12,527 bases of DNA from an uncultured Treponema sp. Lineage in GTDB: Bacteria > Spirochaetota > Spirochaetia > Treponematales > Treponemataceae. The DNA lies in assembly GCA_937893155.1 (NCBI GenBank), contig CALBGU010000061.1:1-12527 (forward strand). Reading direction: 5' to 3'. The position numbers were made by a program, and so were the translations under genes. Positions 6,677 through 12,527 of the stretch are shown in pieces (positions within the stretch are counted from its first letter, which is position 1; each line of letters opens with the position of its first letter). Below the pieces are notes generated by a model. The model was given only the letters and a program-made list of their open reading frames with translations. It ran no database searches and was not told the DNA's origin.

Positions 6677-7868
6677 CCTCAATGATACACTTGTTGCGAC
6701 TGAAACCCTTGTTCTTCCGACTTTAGACGATTGCAAAAAAGCATTGTTTGAAAAATACGGCAACAATTTTAGAATTTTGGATCAAGAAACGGTGTTTGTG
6801 CGCGGCGGATTTTTGAACCTTTTTTCGCGTCCTGCAAAAAAAGTAACGTATATCCGCGAACCTGCAACATACGAAGTGCAAGAGCCTGCTTCAAGAATGG
6901 CATCGACGGTTGCAAGTGCGCCATCTTCGTCGGTAACGAACGAAAAATTTGAAGCAATGAACGACAAAATCGATGAATTATCAAGAAAAATGTCGATTTT
7001 TGCAAGCGCGGTCGTTCAGCCTGAAAAGCACGAAACGATAAAACGAATCGAAACATTGCTGCAAGAAAATGAATTTACGCCGTCATATATCGAAACGATT
7101 TCAAATCGGCTTCGTTCTGAATTCGCGGCGGCTGAACTTGACGATTTCGATGCGGTGGAACATCGCGTGGTGGATTGGATTGGACAAAGCATAAATATTG
7201 CGCAAGAAAGCTATTTCAAGGCTCCTCACGTCATCGTTATTGTGGGACCGACTGGCGTGGGAAAAACAACGACGGTTGCAAAAATGGCGGCAGGAATCAT
7301 TTTGGAGGCTCGAAATGCGGGAAAACCCGAGCCGATGGTGCGTATGGTCACTATTGATACAACCCGCGTGGGCGCAGAAGAGCAGCTTCGACGCTATGGC
7401 GAGATTATGGATATTCAGGTAGACAAGGCTGAAAATCCGCAGACGGTTGGTGAAATTTTTTCGCAATATAAAGAATCAATGGATACGCTTCTGGTGGATA
7501 CGAGCGGTTACAGCCCGAATGATTACGACAATATTGCCAAAATGAGAAAATTTTTGGACGTTCCGGGACTCCACCCTGATGTGTATTTGGCGGTTTCGGC
7601 ATCTACCAAGGCGCGCGACCTTGAAAATATTATGCAGAATTATGAAATGTTCAATTTCCGCTCCGTGATTATCACCAAATGCGATGAAACGACTCGCTAT
7701 GGAAATATTTTGAGCGTTCTTGCCGAAAAAAATAAATCGATTTCGTATATCACAGACGGTCAGCAAGTGCCGCGGTATTTTGAAAAAGCAACAGTTGTGC
7801 GCTTTTTGACAAATCTTGCCGATTTTAATATAGACCGCTCTCACATTGATGAGATTTTTAGGAGTTAA
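6669..7868 (+). CDS. flhF: Flagellar SRP-type GTPase FlhF
   Basis: FlhF is an SRP-family GTPase that marks the site of flagellar assembly at the cell pole and helps control flagellar number. In spirochetes the flagella insert near the cell ends. The 399 residues fall into three parts. The N-terminal B-like domain (1-70) is followed by a variable linker, low in complexity at 71-92. An NG domain runs from about 120 to the end. GTPase motifs are all visible: P-loop GPTGVGKTTT (193-202), the insertion-box region TIDTTRVGAEEQLRRYGEI (228-246), DTSG (277-280) and TKCDE (336-340). The NG domain order and N-terminus distinguish it from Ffh and FtsY. AGGAG at 6659-6663 lies 5 bases before the ATG. The start overlaps the end of flhA and the stop is 2 bases before flhG, so the pair is probably co-translated. 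Confidence 0.96.
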   Translation: MLNLNDTLVATETLVLPTLDDCKKALFEKYGNNFRILDQETVFVRGGFLNLFSRPAKKVTYIREPATYEVQEPASRMASTVASAPSSSVTNEKFEAMNDKIDELSRKMSIFASAVVQPEKHETIKRIETLLQENEFTPSYIETISNRLRSEFAAAELDDFDAVEHRVVDWIGQSINIAQESYFKAPHVIVIVGPTGVGKTTTVAKMAAGIILEARNAGKPEPMVRMVTIDTTRVGAEEQLRRYGEIMDIQVDKAENPQTVGEIFSQYKESMDTLLVDTSGYSPNDYDNIAKMRKFLDVPGLHPDVYLAVSASTKARDLENIMQNYEMFNFRSVIITKCDETTRYGNILSVLAEKNKSISYITDGQQVPRYFEKATVVRFLTNLADFNIDRSHIDEIFRS

Positions 7869-7870
7869 AG

Positions 7871-8728
7871 ATGGATGAACAAGCATCAGAATTGCGCGAA
7901 CTAATGCATAATGACAAACCTGAGCAACAACATCATACGCGCGTTATTGCTATTACGAGCGGAAAAGGCGGTGTTGGAAAAACAAGCATTGCTATAAATA
8001 TGGCGATTGCGTATGCGCAAACTGGCAAAAAAGTGATTCTCATCGATTGCGATATGGGCATGGCGAATGTTAATGTTATGATGGGAATTATGCCGCAGTA
8101 TAATCTGATTCACGTTATAAATGGTCAGAAAAAAATGTCGGAAATTATCCAAAATACCGAGTTCGGCATAAAATTTGTGGCAGGCGCAAACGGATTTTCA
8201 AAAATCGCAAATCTTTCCAGCCAAGAACTTGATAATTTTGCCAAGCAATTTAATACCCTTGGAGATGCTGATATAATCATAATTGATACGGGTGCGGGCG
8301 TTGCTGATAACGTTCTCAAATTTATTGCGGCGGCAGATGAAGTTTTTGTGGTAACGACTCCTGAACCGACTGCCATTACCGATGCGTATGGAATCATAAA
8401 AATAATCACGACTGAATTGAATAAGGGGATTCAGTTGAATTTGATTGTGAATCGCGCAAAAAATGCAGCAGAGGGAAAACGGATTTCTGAGAGAATTATC
8501 AACATCGTTGGTCAGTTTTTGAATTTCAAAGTAAACTATATTGGTTATGTTTATGATGACCCGAGCGTTCAAAATTCGATTACTCGTCAAAAGCCGTTTA
8601 TCGTTGTAAATCCATCTTCAAAGCCGTCAATTTGTGTAAAACATATCGTTAGTCGGATTGAAAAAGTTCCTGTGAATGATGAATTGGGCGTAAGCGGATT
8701 CCTTAAACGATTTGTGGGAAAAAAATAA
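7871..8728 (+). CDS. flhG: Flagellar number regulator FlhG (FleN/YlxH, MinD-type ATPase)
   Basis: FlhG is a MinD/ParA-type ATPase that limits flagellar number, stimulates the GTPase of FlhF and can assist C-ring assembly. The 285 residues start with EQASELREL (3-11), which fits the DQAxxLR motif through which FlhG activates FlhF. The deviant Walker A motif GKGGVGKTS (31-39) follows, with its signature lysine. Next come the switch region DCDMGMANVNVMMGI (59-73), the Walker B-like DIIIIDTGAGV (134-144), and NRAKN (194-198) in the guanine/adenine recognition position. The C-terminal GFLKRFVGKK (276-285) is amphipathic and basic, as in MinD-type membrane anchors. The N-terminal motif and position directly after flhF separate it from MinD and ParA. 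AGGAG at 7860-7864 is 6 bases before the ATG. Confidence 0.95.
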   Translation: MDEQASELRELMHNDKPEQQHHTRVIAITSGKGGVGKTSIAINMAIAYAQTGKKVILIDCDMGMANVNVMMGIMPQYNLIHVINGQKKMSEIIQNTEFGIKFVAGANGFSKIANLSSQELDNFAKQFNTLGDADIIIIDTGAGVADNVLKFIAAADEVFVVTTPEPTAITDAYGIIKIITTELNKGIQLNLIVNRAKNAAEGKRISERIINIVGQFLNFKVNYIGYVYDDPSVQNSITRQKPFIVVNPSSKPSICVKHIVSRIEKVPVNDELGVSGFLKRFVGKK

Positions 8729-8759
8729 AAAGGTCAGAATGACGAATGGGAGGAATTGA

Positions 8760-9530
8760 ATGAACCCTAAATTTATGGGAATTGCTGCAGGAGCGGGGTT
8801 TGTTTTATCATTGCTCATAGGTTTGATTTCGCGCAATCAGCCTCTCGCATTGTTTTTGCATGCGCTGATTTGTGCTGCGGTATGCGCGGGAATGACTGCG
8901 GGCATTTCGGTTATCTTTACCAAATTTCTTGCCGAAGATGTGGAATTTGAAGTCAGCCCGAGCACTCCGAAAACGGGCGGAATCGTGGATATAACGCTTT
9001 CTGACGAAAAATTGACAGAAATAAAAAATGCACCGAAGTTCAATGTGAGCAATAACTTGAAATCGATGAACGAAGAAAAAACTGCGGTGGCAGAAGAAAA
9101 GCCGGTAGCGCCGAGTACGCCTGCGAATGAAACTCCTGTGCAGGCGAATGAAAACCCGGCGATTTCAAATGCGCCTGCAGAAAACACCGAAAACACCGCA
9201 CCTGCTGGGGAAAAGGCAGCGGTGCAAGATTCGGGCGGTTTTAAGGCAATGGACGTTGCCTCGGTTGCTGCGAGTGCGGAAAAAAAGCCGAAAGGCATAG
9301 ATGAAGACGTTGTAGCGTTGCCGGATATTGGGGATTTTAACGGCAATGATACTGATAACGAAACAGAGCAAATGGCTTCTGTTGTAGACCTTCCAAGTTC
9401 AGAACCTGCCGTGCCTTCTGCACCAAAGACTTCAAAAGGTGCAACGTTTGCTGATGGTTCAAGTCCTTCTGTACAAGACGCGGCGACCATTGCGCAGGCA
9501 ATACGAACGGTTCTTGCAAAAGAAGGCTGA
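8760..9530 (+). CDS. Uncharacterised membrane-anchored protein between flhG and the flagellar sigma factor
   Basis: I do not recognise a named family. The 256-residue protein has two hydrophobic N-terminal segments (about 5-24 and 29-53), with a short polar turn (SRNQP) between them. A compact stretch follows (58-95, including FEVSPSTPKTGGIVDITLSD). A long Pro/Ala/Glu/Asn-rich low-complexity region (about 105-235) leads to the short C-terminal helix SVQDAATIAQAIRTVLAKEG. That form suggests a membrane anchor, a flexible tether and a terminal peptide that binds a partner. The ribosome-binding site GGGAGGA (8748-8754) is 5 bases before the ATG. From memory, T. pallidum also has short hypothetical genes at this place between flhG and its sigma-28 gene. 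A link to flagellar placement or export is inference from context only. Confidence 0.85.
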   Translation: MNPKFMGIAAGAGFVLSLLIGLISRNQPLALFLHALICAAVCAGMTAGISVIFTKFLAEDVEFEVSPSTPKTGGIVDITLSDEKLTEIKNAPKFNVSNNLKSMNEEKTAVAEEKPVAPSTPANETPVQANENPAISNAPAENTENTAPAGEKAAVQDSGGFKAMDVASVAASAEKKPKGIDEDVVALPDIGDFNGNDTDNETEQMASVVDLPSSEPAVPSAPKTSKGATFADGSSPSVQDAATIAQAIRTVLAKEG

Positions 9531-9542
9531 TTTTTAATGAAT

Positions 9543-9550
9543 GGGTGGGG
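9543..9550 (+). promoter_or_regulatory. Ribosome-binding site that decides the fliA start
   Basis: GGGTGGGG lies 3 bases before ATG 9554. An in-frame GTG at 9545 falls inside this site and would leave the gene without a Shine-Dalgarno, so ATG 9554 is preferred. Confidence 0.5.
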
Positions 9551-9553
9551 AAG

Positions 9554-10342
9554 ATGACAAAATCAATTTTTGATGAAAAATCAGAAGAAGAAGTTTGGCT
9601 TGAATTTAAGAAAACAAAATCGACAGCATTAAGAGATGCTTTTATAAAGCAATATATGCCGCTTGTAAAATATGTTGCAGGAAAAGTATCTACAGGAATG
9701 CCGAGTGCGGTTGAATTTGATGATTTGGTAAGTTTTGGGCAATTTGGTCTTTTGGACGCAATAAACAAATATGACCCTGAAAAAAATGTCAAATTTAAAA
9801 CGTATGCGGTAACGAGAATTCGAGGTGCGATTTTTGATGAACTTCGGCAATTAGATTGGGTTCCGCGTTCTGTGCGGCAGAAATCGCGAGAAATTGAAGA
9901 TACAATAGGCAGTCTTGAAGCTCGGCTTGGTCGAACGGTAACGGATTCCGAAATTGCACAAGAAATGGGAATCAGCGAATCCGAATTTCAGCAGACCGTT
10001 ATGAAGGTGTCTGGCACCAGTGTGCTTTCGCTCAATGATGTGTGGTATTCTGGGGACGATAGCGACCATATGTCAATCGGCGACAGCATTGAAGCGCCTT
10101 CGAGCTTGAATCCCGATGTCATCGTGGAACGGGACGAAGTTCGCCGCGTTATAATAGAAGCAATAAATGAACTTCCTGACAAGGAAAAATTGGTAATAAT
10201 CCTTTATTATCACGAGGATTTGACATTTAAGGAGATTGGGCAGGTTTTGGAAGTAAGTGAATCTCGTATTTCGCAACTTCATACAAAAGCAAACTTGCGT
10301 CTTCGGTCAAAATTGACCAATATTAGAAAAGGAATTATCTAA
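9554..10342 (+). CDS. fliA: Flagellar RNA polymerase sigma factor, sigma-28 (FliA/WhiG type)
   Basis: This is the sigma factor that directs RNA polymerase to late flagellar and chemotaxis promoters. With ATG 9554 it has 262 residues. Region 2 covers about 30-105: MPLVKYVAGKVSTGMPSAVE, DDLVSFGQFGLLDAINKYDP, then FKTYAVTRIRGAIFDELRQL and DWVPRSVRQK. The last block, with the RGAIFDELR core, is typical of the FliA/WhiG group. Region 3 is at about 106-165 (LEARLGRTVTDSEIAQEMGI). Region 4 is at about 205-258 (INELPDKEKLVIILYYHEDL, TFKEIGQVLEVSESRISQLH), a complete helix-turn-helix for the -35 element. It sits late in the flagellar operon after flhG and the unknown gene, the usual Treponema position. 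Its stop shares one base with the next start (TAATG). No anti-sigma gene (flgM) is seen in the window. Confidence 0.96.
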   Translation: MTKSIFDEKSEEEVWLEFKKTKSTALRDAFIKQYMPLVKYVAGKVSTGMPSAVEFDDLVSFGQFGLLDAINKYDPEKNVKFKTYAVTRIRGAIFDELRQLDWVPRSVRQKSREIEDTIGSLEARLGRTVTDSEIAQEMGISESEFQQTVMKVSGTSVLSLNDVWYSGDDSDHMSIGDSIEAPSSLNPDVIVERDEVRRVIIEAINELPDKEKLVIILYYHEDLTFKEIGQVLEVSESRISQLHTKANLRLRSKLTNIRKGII

Positions 10343-12321
10343 TGGTTACGCTTGAAAAAATTCGTGAAGATTTACGCAAAGAACTTCAAAAAGATTCTGA
10401 TTTGAATTTCGTGGAAGTCCGTGCAGATACGCTTGAAGAGGCTTTAGCGGACGCAAGCGTTCAGCTTGATGCAAACACGAAAAACCTTGAGTACGAAGTG
10501 CAGGAAAAAGGTTCAGCGGGTATGTTTGGTCTTGCAAAAAAACCGTGGAAAATTCGTGTGTATCAGACGGCGGAGGCTATCGAGAAGAAAAAGAAGCAAA
10601 TGGCGCAAGCTACGGGCGGTGTGTCTGCCGAGGGCGTTGCAGAAGAGGAAAACAAAATCGTGGACAAGGACGGAGTTTTCTTTGTGCACCATTTCGGTTC
10701 GGATATTTATCTCAAAGTCGTGCTTCCGGTTGGAAGCGGTCGACCTGTGGAAGTCGGCGAGGTTATAGCGGCGGCTCAGCGTTCAGATACGCTTTCGATA
10801 GAAGAAGAGAATATCAAAAAATTTGTAAAAGAGGGCACGAACGACAAATACGAGTCGATTGGTATGTTTAATCACGTTCAGTCAGCGGACGCGGTTGGCG
10901 TGGTTGATATTTCTTCCGACGAAATGCTTGCGACTGTTACGGTTTCTCCGCCGGGCGTAAATGGAGCGGAACTTTCAATCGAGCAATTAAAGAAACTGCT
11001 TATGGATTACGAAGTTTCAGAGCCGTGTATCGAACTTGACAAAATCACGGAGTTTGTTGACAATCCGGTGTATAATGTGCCGTTTGAGATGGCTGCGGCG
11101 CGAAAAGCAATCGACGGTGCTGATGCTTATATGGATTACAAGTTTGAGACCGACAACAAGAAGCACCGAATGAAAGAGGACGAGAAAACAGGTCAGGTCA
11201 ACTTTAAGGAACTCAATCTTATCCATAACGTTGTTGCAGGCGAGCTTTTGGCTGTCAAAATCGACGCACAGCGCGGACAGGGCGGCAAAAAAATCAAGGG
11301 CGGTTACATTGAAGCGCGCAACGGAAAGGATATTCAGATTCCGCTTGGCAAAAATGTCAAACTCGATGCGGACGGACATTCCGTGCTTGCAATGGTGGAC
11401 GGTCAGGTATCGCTCGACAACGGCAAAATTTGCGTTGAGCCAGTTGTTACATACGATAAGGGAATCAACGCAAAGACGGGTAACGTGCAGTTTGTTGGAA
11501 CCGTCATCGTTAACGGCAATGTGGAAGACGGATTTGACATCAAGGCGGACGGAAACATTGAAATCAACGGCAGCGTTGGAAACTGCAAGCTTACTGCGGG
11601 CGGATATATCTTTATCACACAAGGTGTTATGGGGCGAAACGAAGGTATCCTTACGGCAGGAAAATCTATCTGGGCGAAGTTTATCAATTCTACGAAGGTC
11701 GATGCAGGCGAGCACGTTCTTGTATCGGATTCCATTATGACCAGCGAAGTTACGGCTATGAAGCGCATTATTTTGCGCGGAAAGCGTGCGCAGATTACGG
11801 GCGGTCATCTTTTTGCTACAGAAGAAATTGCGGCGAAGAACTTTGGCAACGAGGGCGGTACAGAAACGATTATGGAAGTCGGTATTGACCCGAAGGCGAA
11901 GCATCGGCAGCTTGAATTGCAGACCGAGCAAAATGCGCTTATCAAAGAGCTGGAAGATGTTGACCTTAACATTAACACCCTTGAGCAGAACAAGCGCAAT
12001 ATGCGAAAACTGCCTGTTGAGAAAGAAGAAAAGCTCACGCAGTTGACCGAGCGCAAAAACGAAATTATCGAGCAATCTGATAAAATCAATGCTGAATTGG
12101 AGCAGATTGCGGAGCGTTTGCGCGAACTGAAGGCTATCGGCAAGGTAAAAGCGTCCGGCACGGTGTATCCCGGCACGACGATTTATGTACGCGATATAAA
12201 AGAGGCGGTTACGACCGAAGTAAAATCGGTTACGTTCTTCTACGAGGGCGGATTTGTAAAGCGCGGAAAATACGAGGAGCCAATAACAGACGATATTGAA
12301 GCACCTGAAGGTTATTCTTGA
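10342..12321 (+). CDS. fapA: FapA (DUF342) family protein with N-terminal Jag_N domain
   Basis: The 659 residues form a multidomain cytoplasmic protein without membrane segments. Residues about 23-74 match the Jag_N domain (DTLEEALADASVQLD, then EVQEKGSAGMFGLAKKPWKI, RVYQ), often found at the start of RNA-binding Jag/KhpB proteins. A Lys/Ala-rich linker follows (80-105). The FapA/DUF342 body starts at about 110, with GSGRPVEVGEVI (131-142) and MVDGQVSLDNGKICV (351-365). It continues as a repetitive beta-helix-like array rich in Gly/Asn (380-500: FVGTVIVNGNVEDGFDIKAD, GNIEINGSVGNCKLTAGGYI, TAGKSIWAKF). A charged coiled coil (about 520-600) and a beta tail end the protein. FapA is known from Vibrio vulnificus as needed for polar flagellum assembly, in response to sugar-transport signals. 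AAGGA (10329-10333) lies 8 bases before the ATG, which overlaps the fliA stop. No KH or R3H domain is present. Confidence 0.88.
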   Translation: MVTLEKIREDLRKELQKDSDLNFVEVRADTLEEALADASVQLDANTKNLEYEVQEKGSAGMFGLAKKPWKIRVYQTAEAIEKKKKQMAQATGGVSAEGVAEEENKIVDKDGVFFVHHFGSDIYLKVVLPVGSGRPVEVGEVIAAAQRSDTLSIEEENIKKFVKEGTNDKYESIGMFNHVQSADAVGVVDISSDEMLATVTVSPPGVNGAELSIEQLKKLLMDYEVSEPCIELDKITEFVDNPVYNVPFEMAAARKAIDGADAYMDYKFETDNKKHRMKEDEKTGQVNFKELNLIHNVVAGELLAVKIDAQRGQGGKKIKGGYIEARNGKDIQIPLGKNVKLDADGHSVLAMVDGQVSLDNGKICVEPVVTYDKGINAKTGNVQFVGTVIVNGNVEDGFDIKADGNIEINGSVGNCKLTAGGYIFITQGVMGRNEGILTAGKSIWAKFINSTKVDAGEHVLVSDSIMTSEVTAMKRIILRGKRAQITGGHLFATEEIAAKNFGNEGGTETIMEVGIDPKAKHRQLELQTEQNALIKELEDVDLNINTLEQNKRNMRKLPVEKEEKLTQLTERKNEIIEQSDKINAELEQIAERLRELKAIGKVKASGTVYPGTTIYVRDIKEAVTTEVKSVTFFYEGGFVKRGKYEEPITDDIEAPEGYS

Positions 12322-12353
12322 ATGTAGCTTTTGCGAAAAAGGCTGATGAGAAG

Positions 12354-12375
12354 CGGGGAGAAACCCCCGTTTTTT
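12354..12375 (+). terminator. Rho-independent terminator of the flagellar operon
   Basis: CGGGG (12354-12358) pairs with CCCCG (12365-12369) across a 6-base loop and is followed directly by six T. The stem can extend outward by G-T and A-T pairs. It starts 32 bases after the fapA stop and is the only clear intrinsic terminator found in the operon. The T-run also pairs with CTAAAAAA (12383-12390), which might weaken or modulate it. Confidence 0.85.
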
Positions 12376-12396
12376 AGTTTGCCTAAAAAAGCTTAA

Positions 12397-12425
12397 TTGA
12401 CAGATTGGAATATGCGCAGTATAAT
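12397..12425 (+). promoter_or_regulatory. Consensus sigma-70 promoter for the next (mostly missing) gene
   Basis: TTGACA (12397-12402) and TATAAT (12420-12425) are both perfect consensus boxes with the ideal 17-base spacer. The expected transcription start is near 12432. The promoter lies just downstream of the operon terminator and points toward the contig end. It does not resemble the sigma-28 pattern (TAAA, then GCCGATAA). Confidence 0.85.
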
Positions 12426-12459
12426 AGAATCAAATAAAAAAGTAAAAAGGTCTATAAAA

Positions 12460-12527
12460 GTGTTAAGCAGTTCAGTTCAGTTCAGTTCAGTTCAGTTCAG
12501 TTCAGTTCAGTTCAGTTCAGTTCAGTT
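12460..12527 (+). CDS. Possible start of a repeat-containing open frame, cut by the contig end
   Basis: AAAAAGG (12444-12450) lies 9 bases before GTG 12460, about 28 bases after the expected transcription start. From this GTG the frame stays open to the end of the window (22 codons): V-L-S-S, then the five-residue unit S-V-Q-F-S over and over, as the pentamer is read in turn. All three forward frames of the repeat are open, while the reverse strand carries a TGA in every period. No family can be assigned. It may be no gene at all if the repeat is an assembly artefact. Confidence 0.22.
   Translation, partial: MLSSSVQFSSVQFSSVQFSSVQ
12468..12527. repeat. Pentanucleotide (TTCAG)n tandem repeat at the contig end
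   Basis: A perfect period-5 tract runs from 12468 to the last base: CAG, ten full TTCAG units (12471-12520), then TTCAGTT. That is about 12 copies without one mismatch. The true length is unknown because the sequence stops inside it, as short-read contigs often do in repeats. The unit resembles GTTCAG in the adapter of the kind found at the other end, so an artefact is possible. Confidence 0.9.

Noticed and set aside
7871..8728. MinD cell-division or ParA partition ATPase
   Set aside because: The EQASELR N-terminal motif and position 2 bases after flhF fit FlhG; no minC, minE or parB lies nearby.
8837..9490. Minus-strand 217-codon Ser/Ala-rich open frame opposite the unknown gene
   Set aside because: It mirrors the low-complexity linker of the + strand gene, which has a good ribosome-binding site and membrane segments and fits the operon. 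The reverse frame has none of these.
11017..12075. Minus-strand 352-codon open frame opposite fapA
   Set aside because: It is fully covered by the well-supported FapA/Jag_N gene, has no recognisable domain, and reflects codon bias on the opposite strand.
12370..12390. Second terminator formed by TTTTTTAG and CTAAAAAA
   Set aside because: The stem is made almost only of A-T pairs and lacks a following U-run, so it is more likely an accessory of the clear terminator at 12354-12375.
12468..12527. CRISPR array or telomere-like end
   Set aside because: The unit is only five bases with no spacers, and no cas genes or hairpin end are present. It is a simple tandem repeat.

Overview
The window looks like one contig from a spirochete, most likely a Treponema from a gut or rumen metagenome. 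Every intact gene is on the + strand and forms one tightly packed flagellar cluster: (fliN)-fliO-fliP-fliQ-fliR-flhB-flhA-flhF-flhG-(unknown membrane protein)-fliA/whiG-type sigma factor-DUF342/FapA. From memory this matches the order of the Treponema pallidum fla region. The FlhB start (IDLQWF, then EDEGRTEDPTD) and the periplasmic-flagella style FlhF/FlhG pair fit as well. The genus is inferred from gene order and motifs; no database search was run.

Positions 1-25 are not biological. They match the Illumina read-2 adapter at 24 of 25 bases. Positions 26 to about 540 hold two unrelated gene pieces: an AT-rich fragment, then the C-terminal part of a threonine ammonia-lyase (IlvA). These run by chance in one open frame into the real FliN C-terminal domain (about 540-794). 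The 261-residue frame is therefore best read as an assembly or library chimera, not as a fusion protein.

From 794 to 12321 the layout is an ordinary operon: gaps of 1-39 bases, four overlaps (fliO/fliP, flhA/flhF, fliA/fapA and, by one start choice, fliR/flhB), and no internal terminator or obvious promoter. FliO, FliP, FliQ, FliR, FlhB and FlhA make the membrane export gate of the flagellar type III secretion system. FliN belongs to the C-ring that docks cargo to it. FlhF (SRP-type GTPase) and FlhG (MinD-type ATPase) set flagellar position and number. FliA is the sigma-28 that transcribes late flagellar genes. The last gene is a FapA-family protein with an N-terminal Jag_N domain. The 256-residue gene between flhG and fliA is the only intact gene with no known function; it has two N-terminal membrane segments, a low-complexity linker and a short conserved-looking C-terminal helix.

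The operon ends in a clear intrinsic terminator (12354-12375). A consensus sigma-70 promoter follows (TTGACA, 17-base spacer, TATAAT; 12397-12425), then a pentanucleotide TTCAG tract of about 12 copies that runs to the end of the contig. This may be the start of a repeat-containing, possibly phase-variable gene, or an artefact of the contig end.
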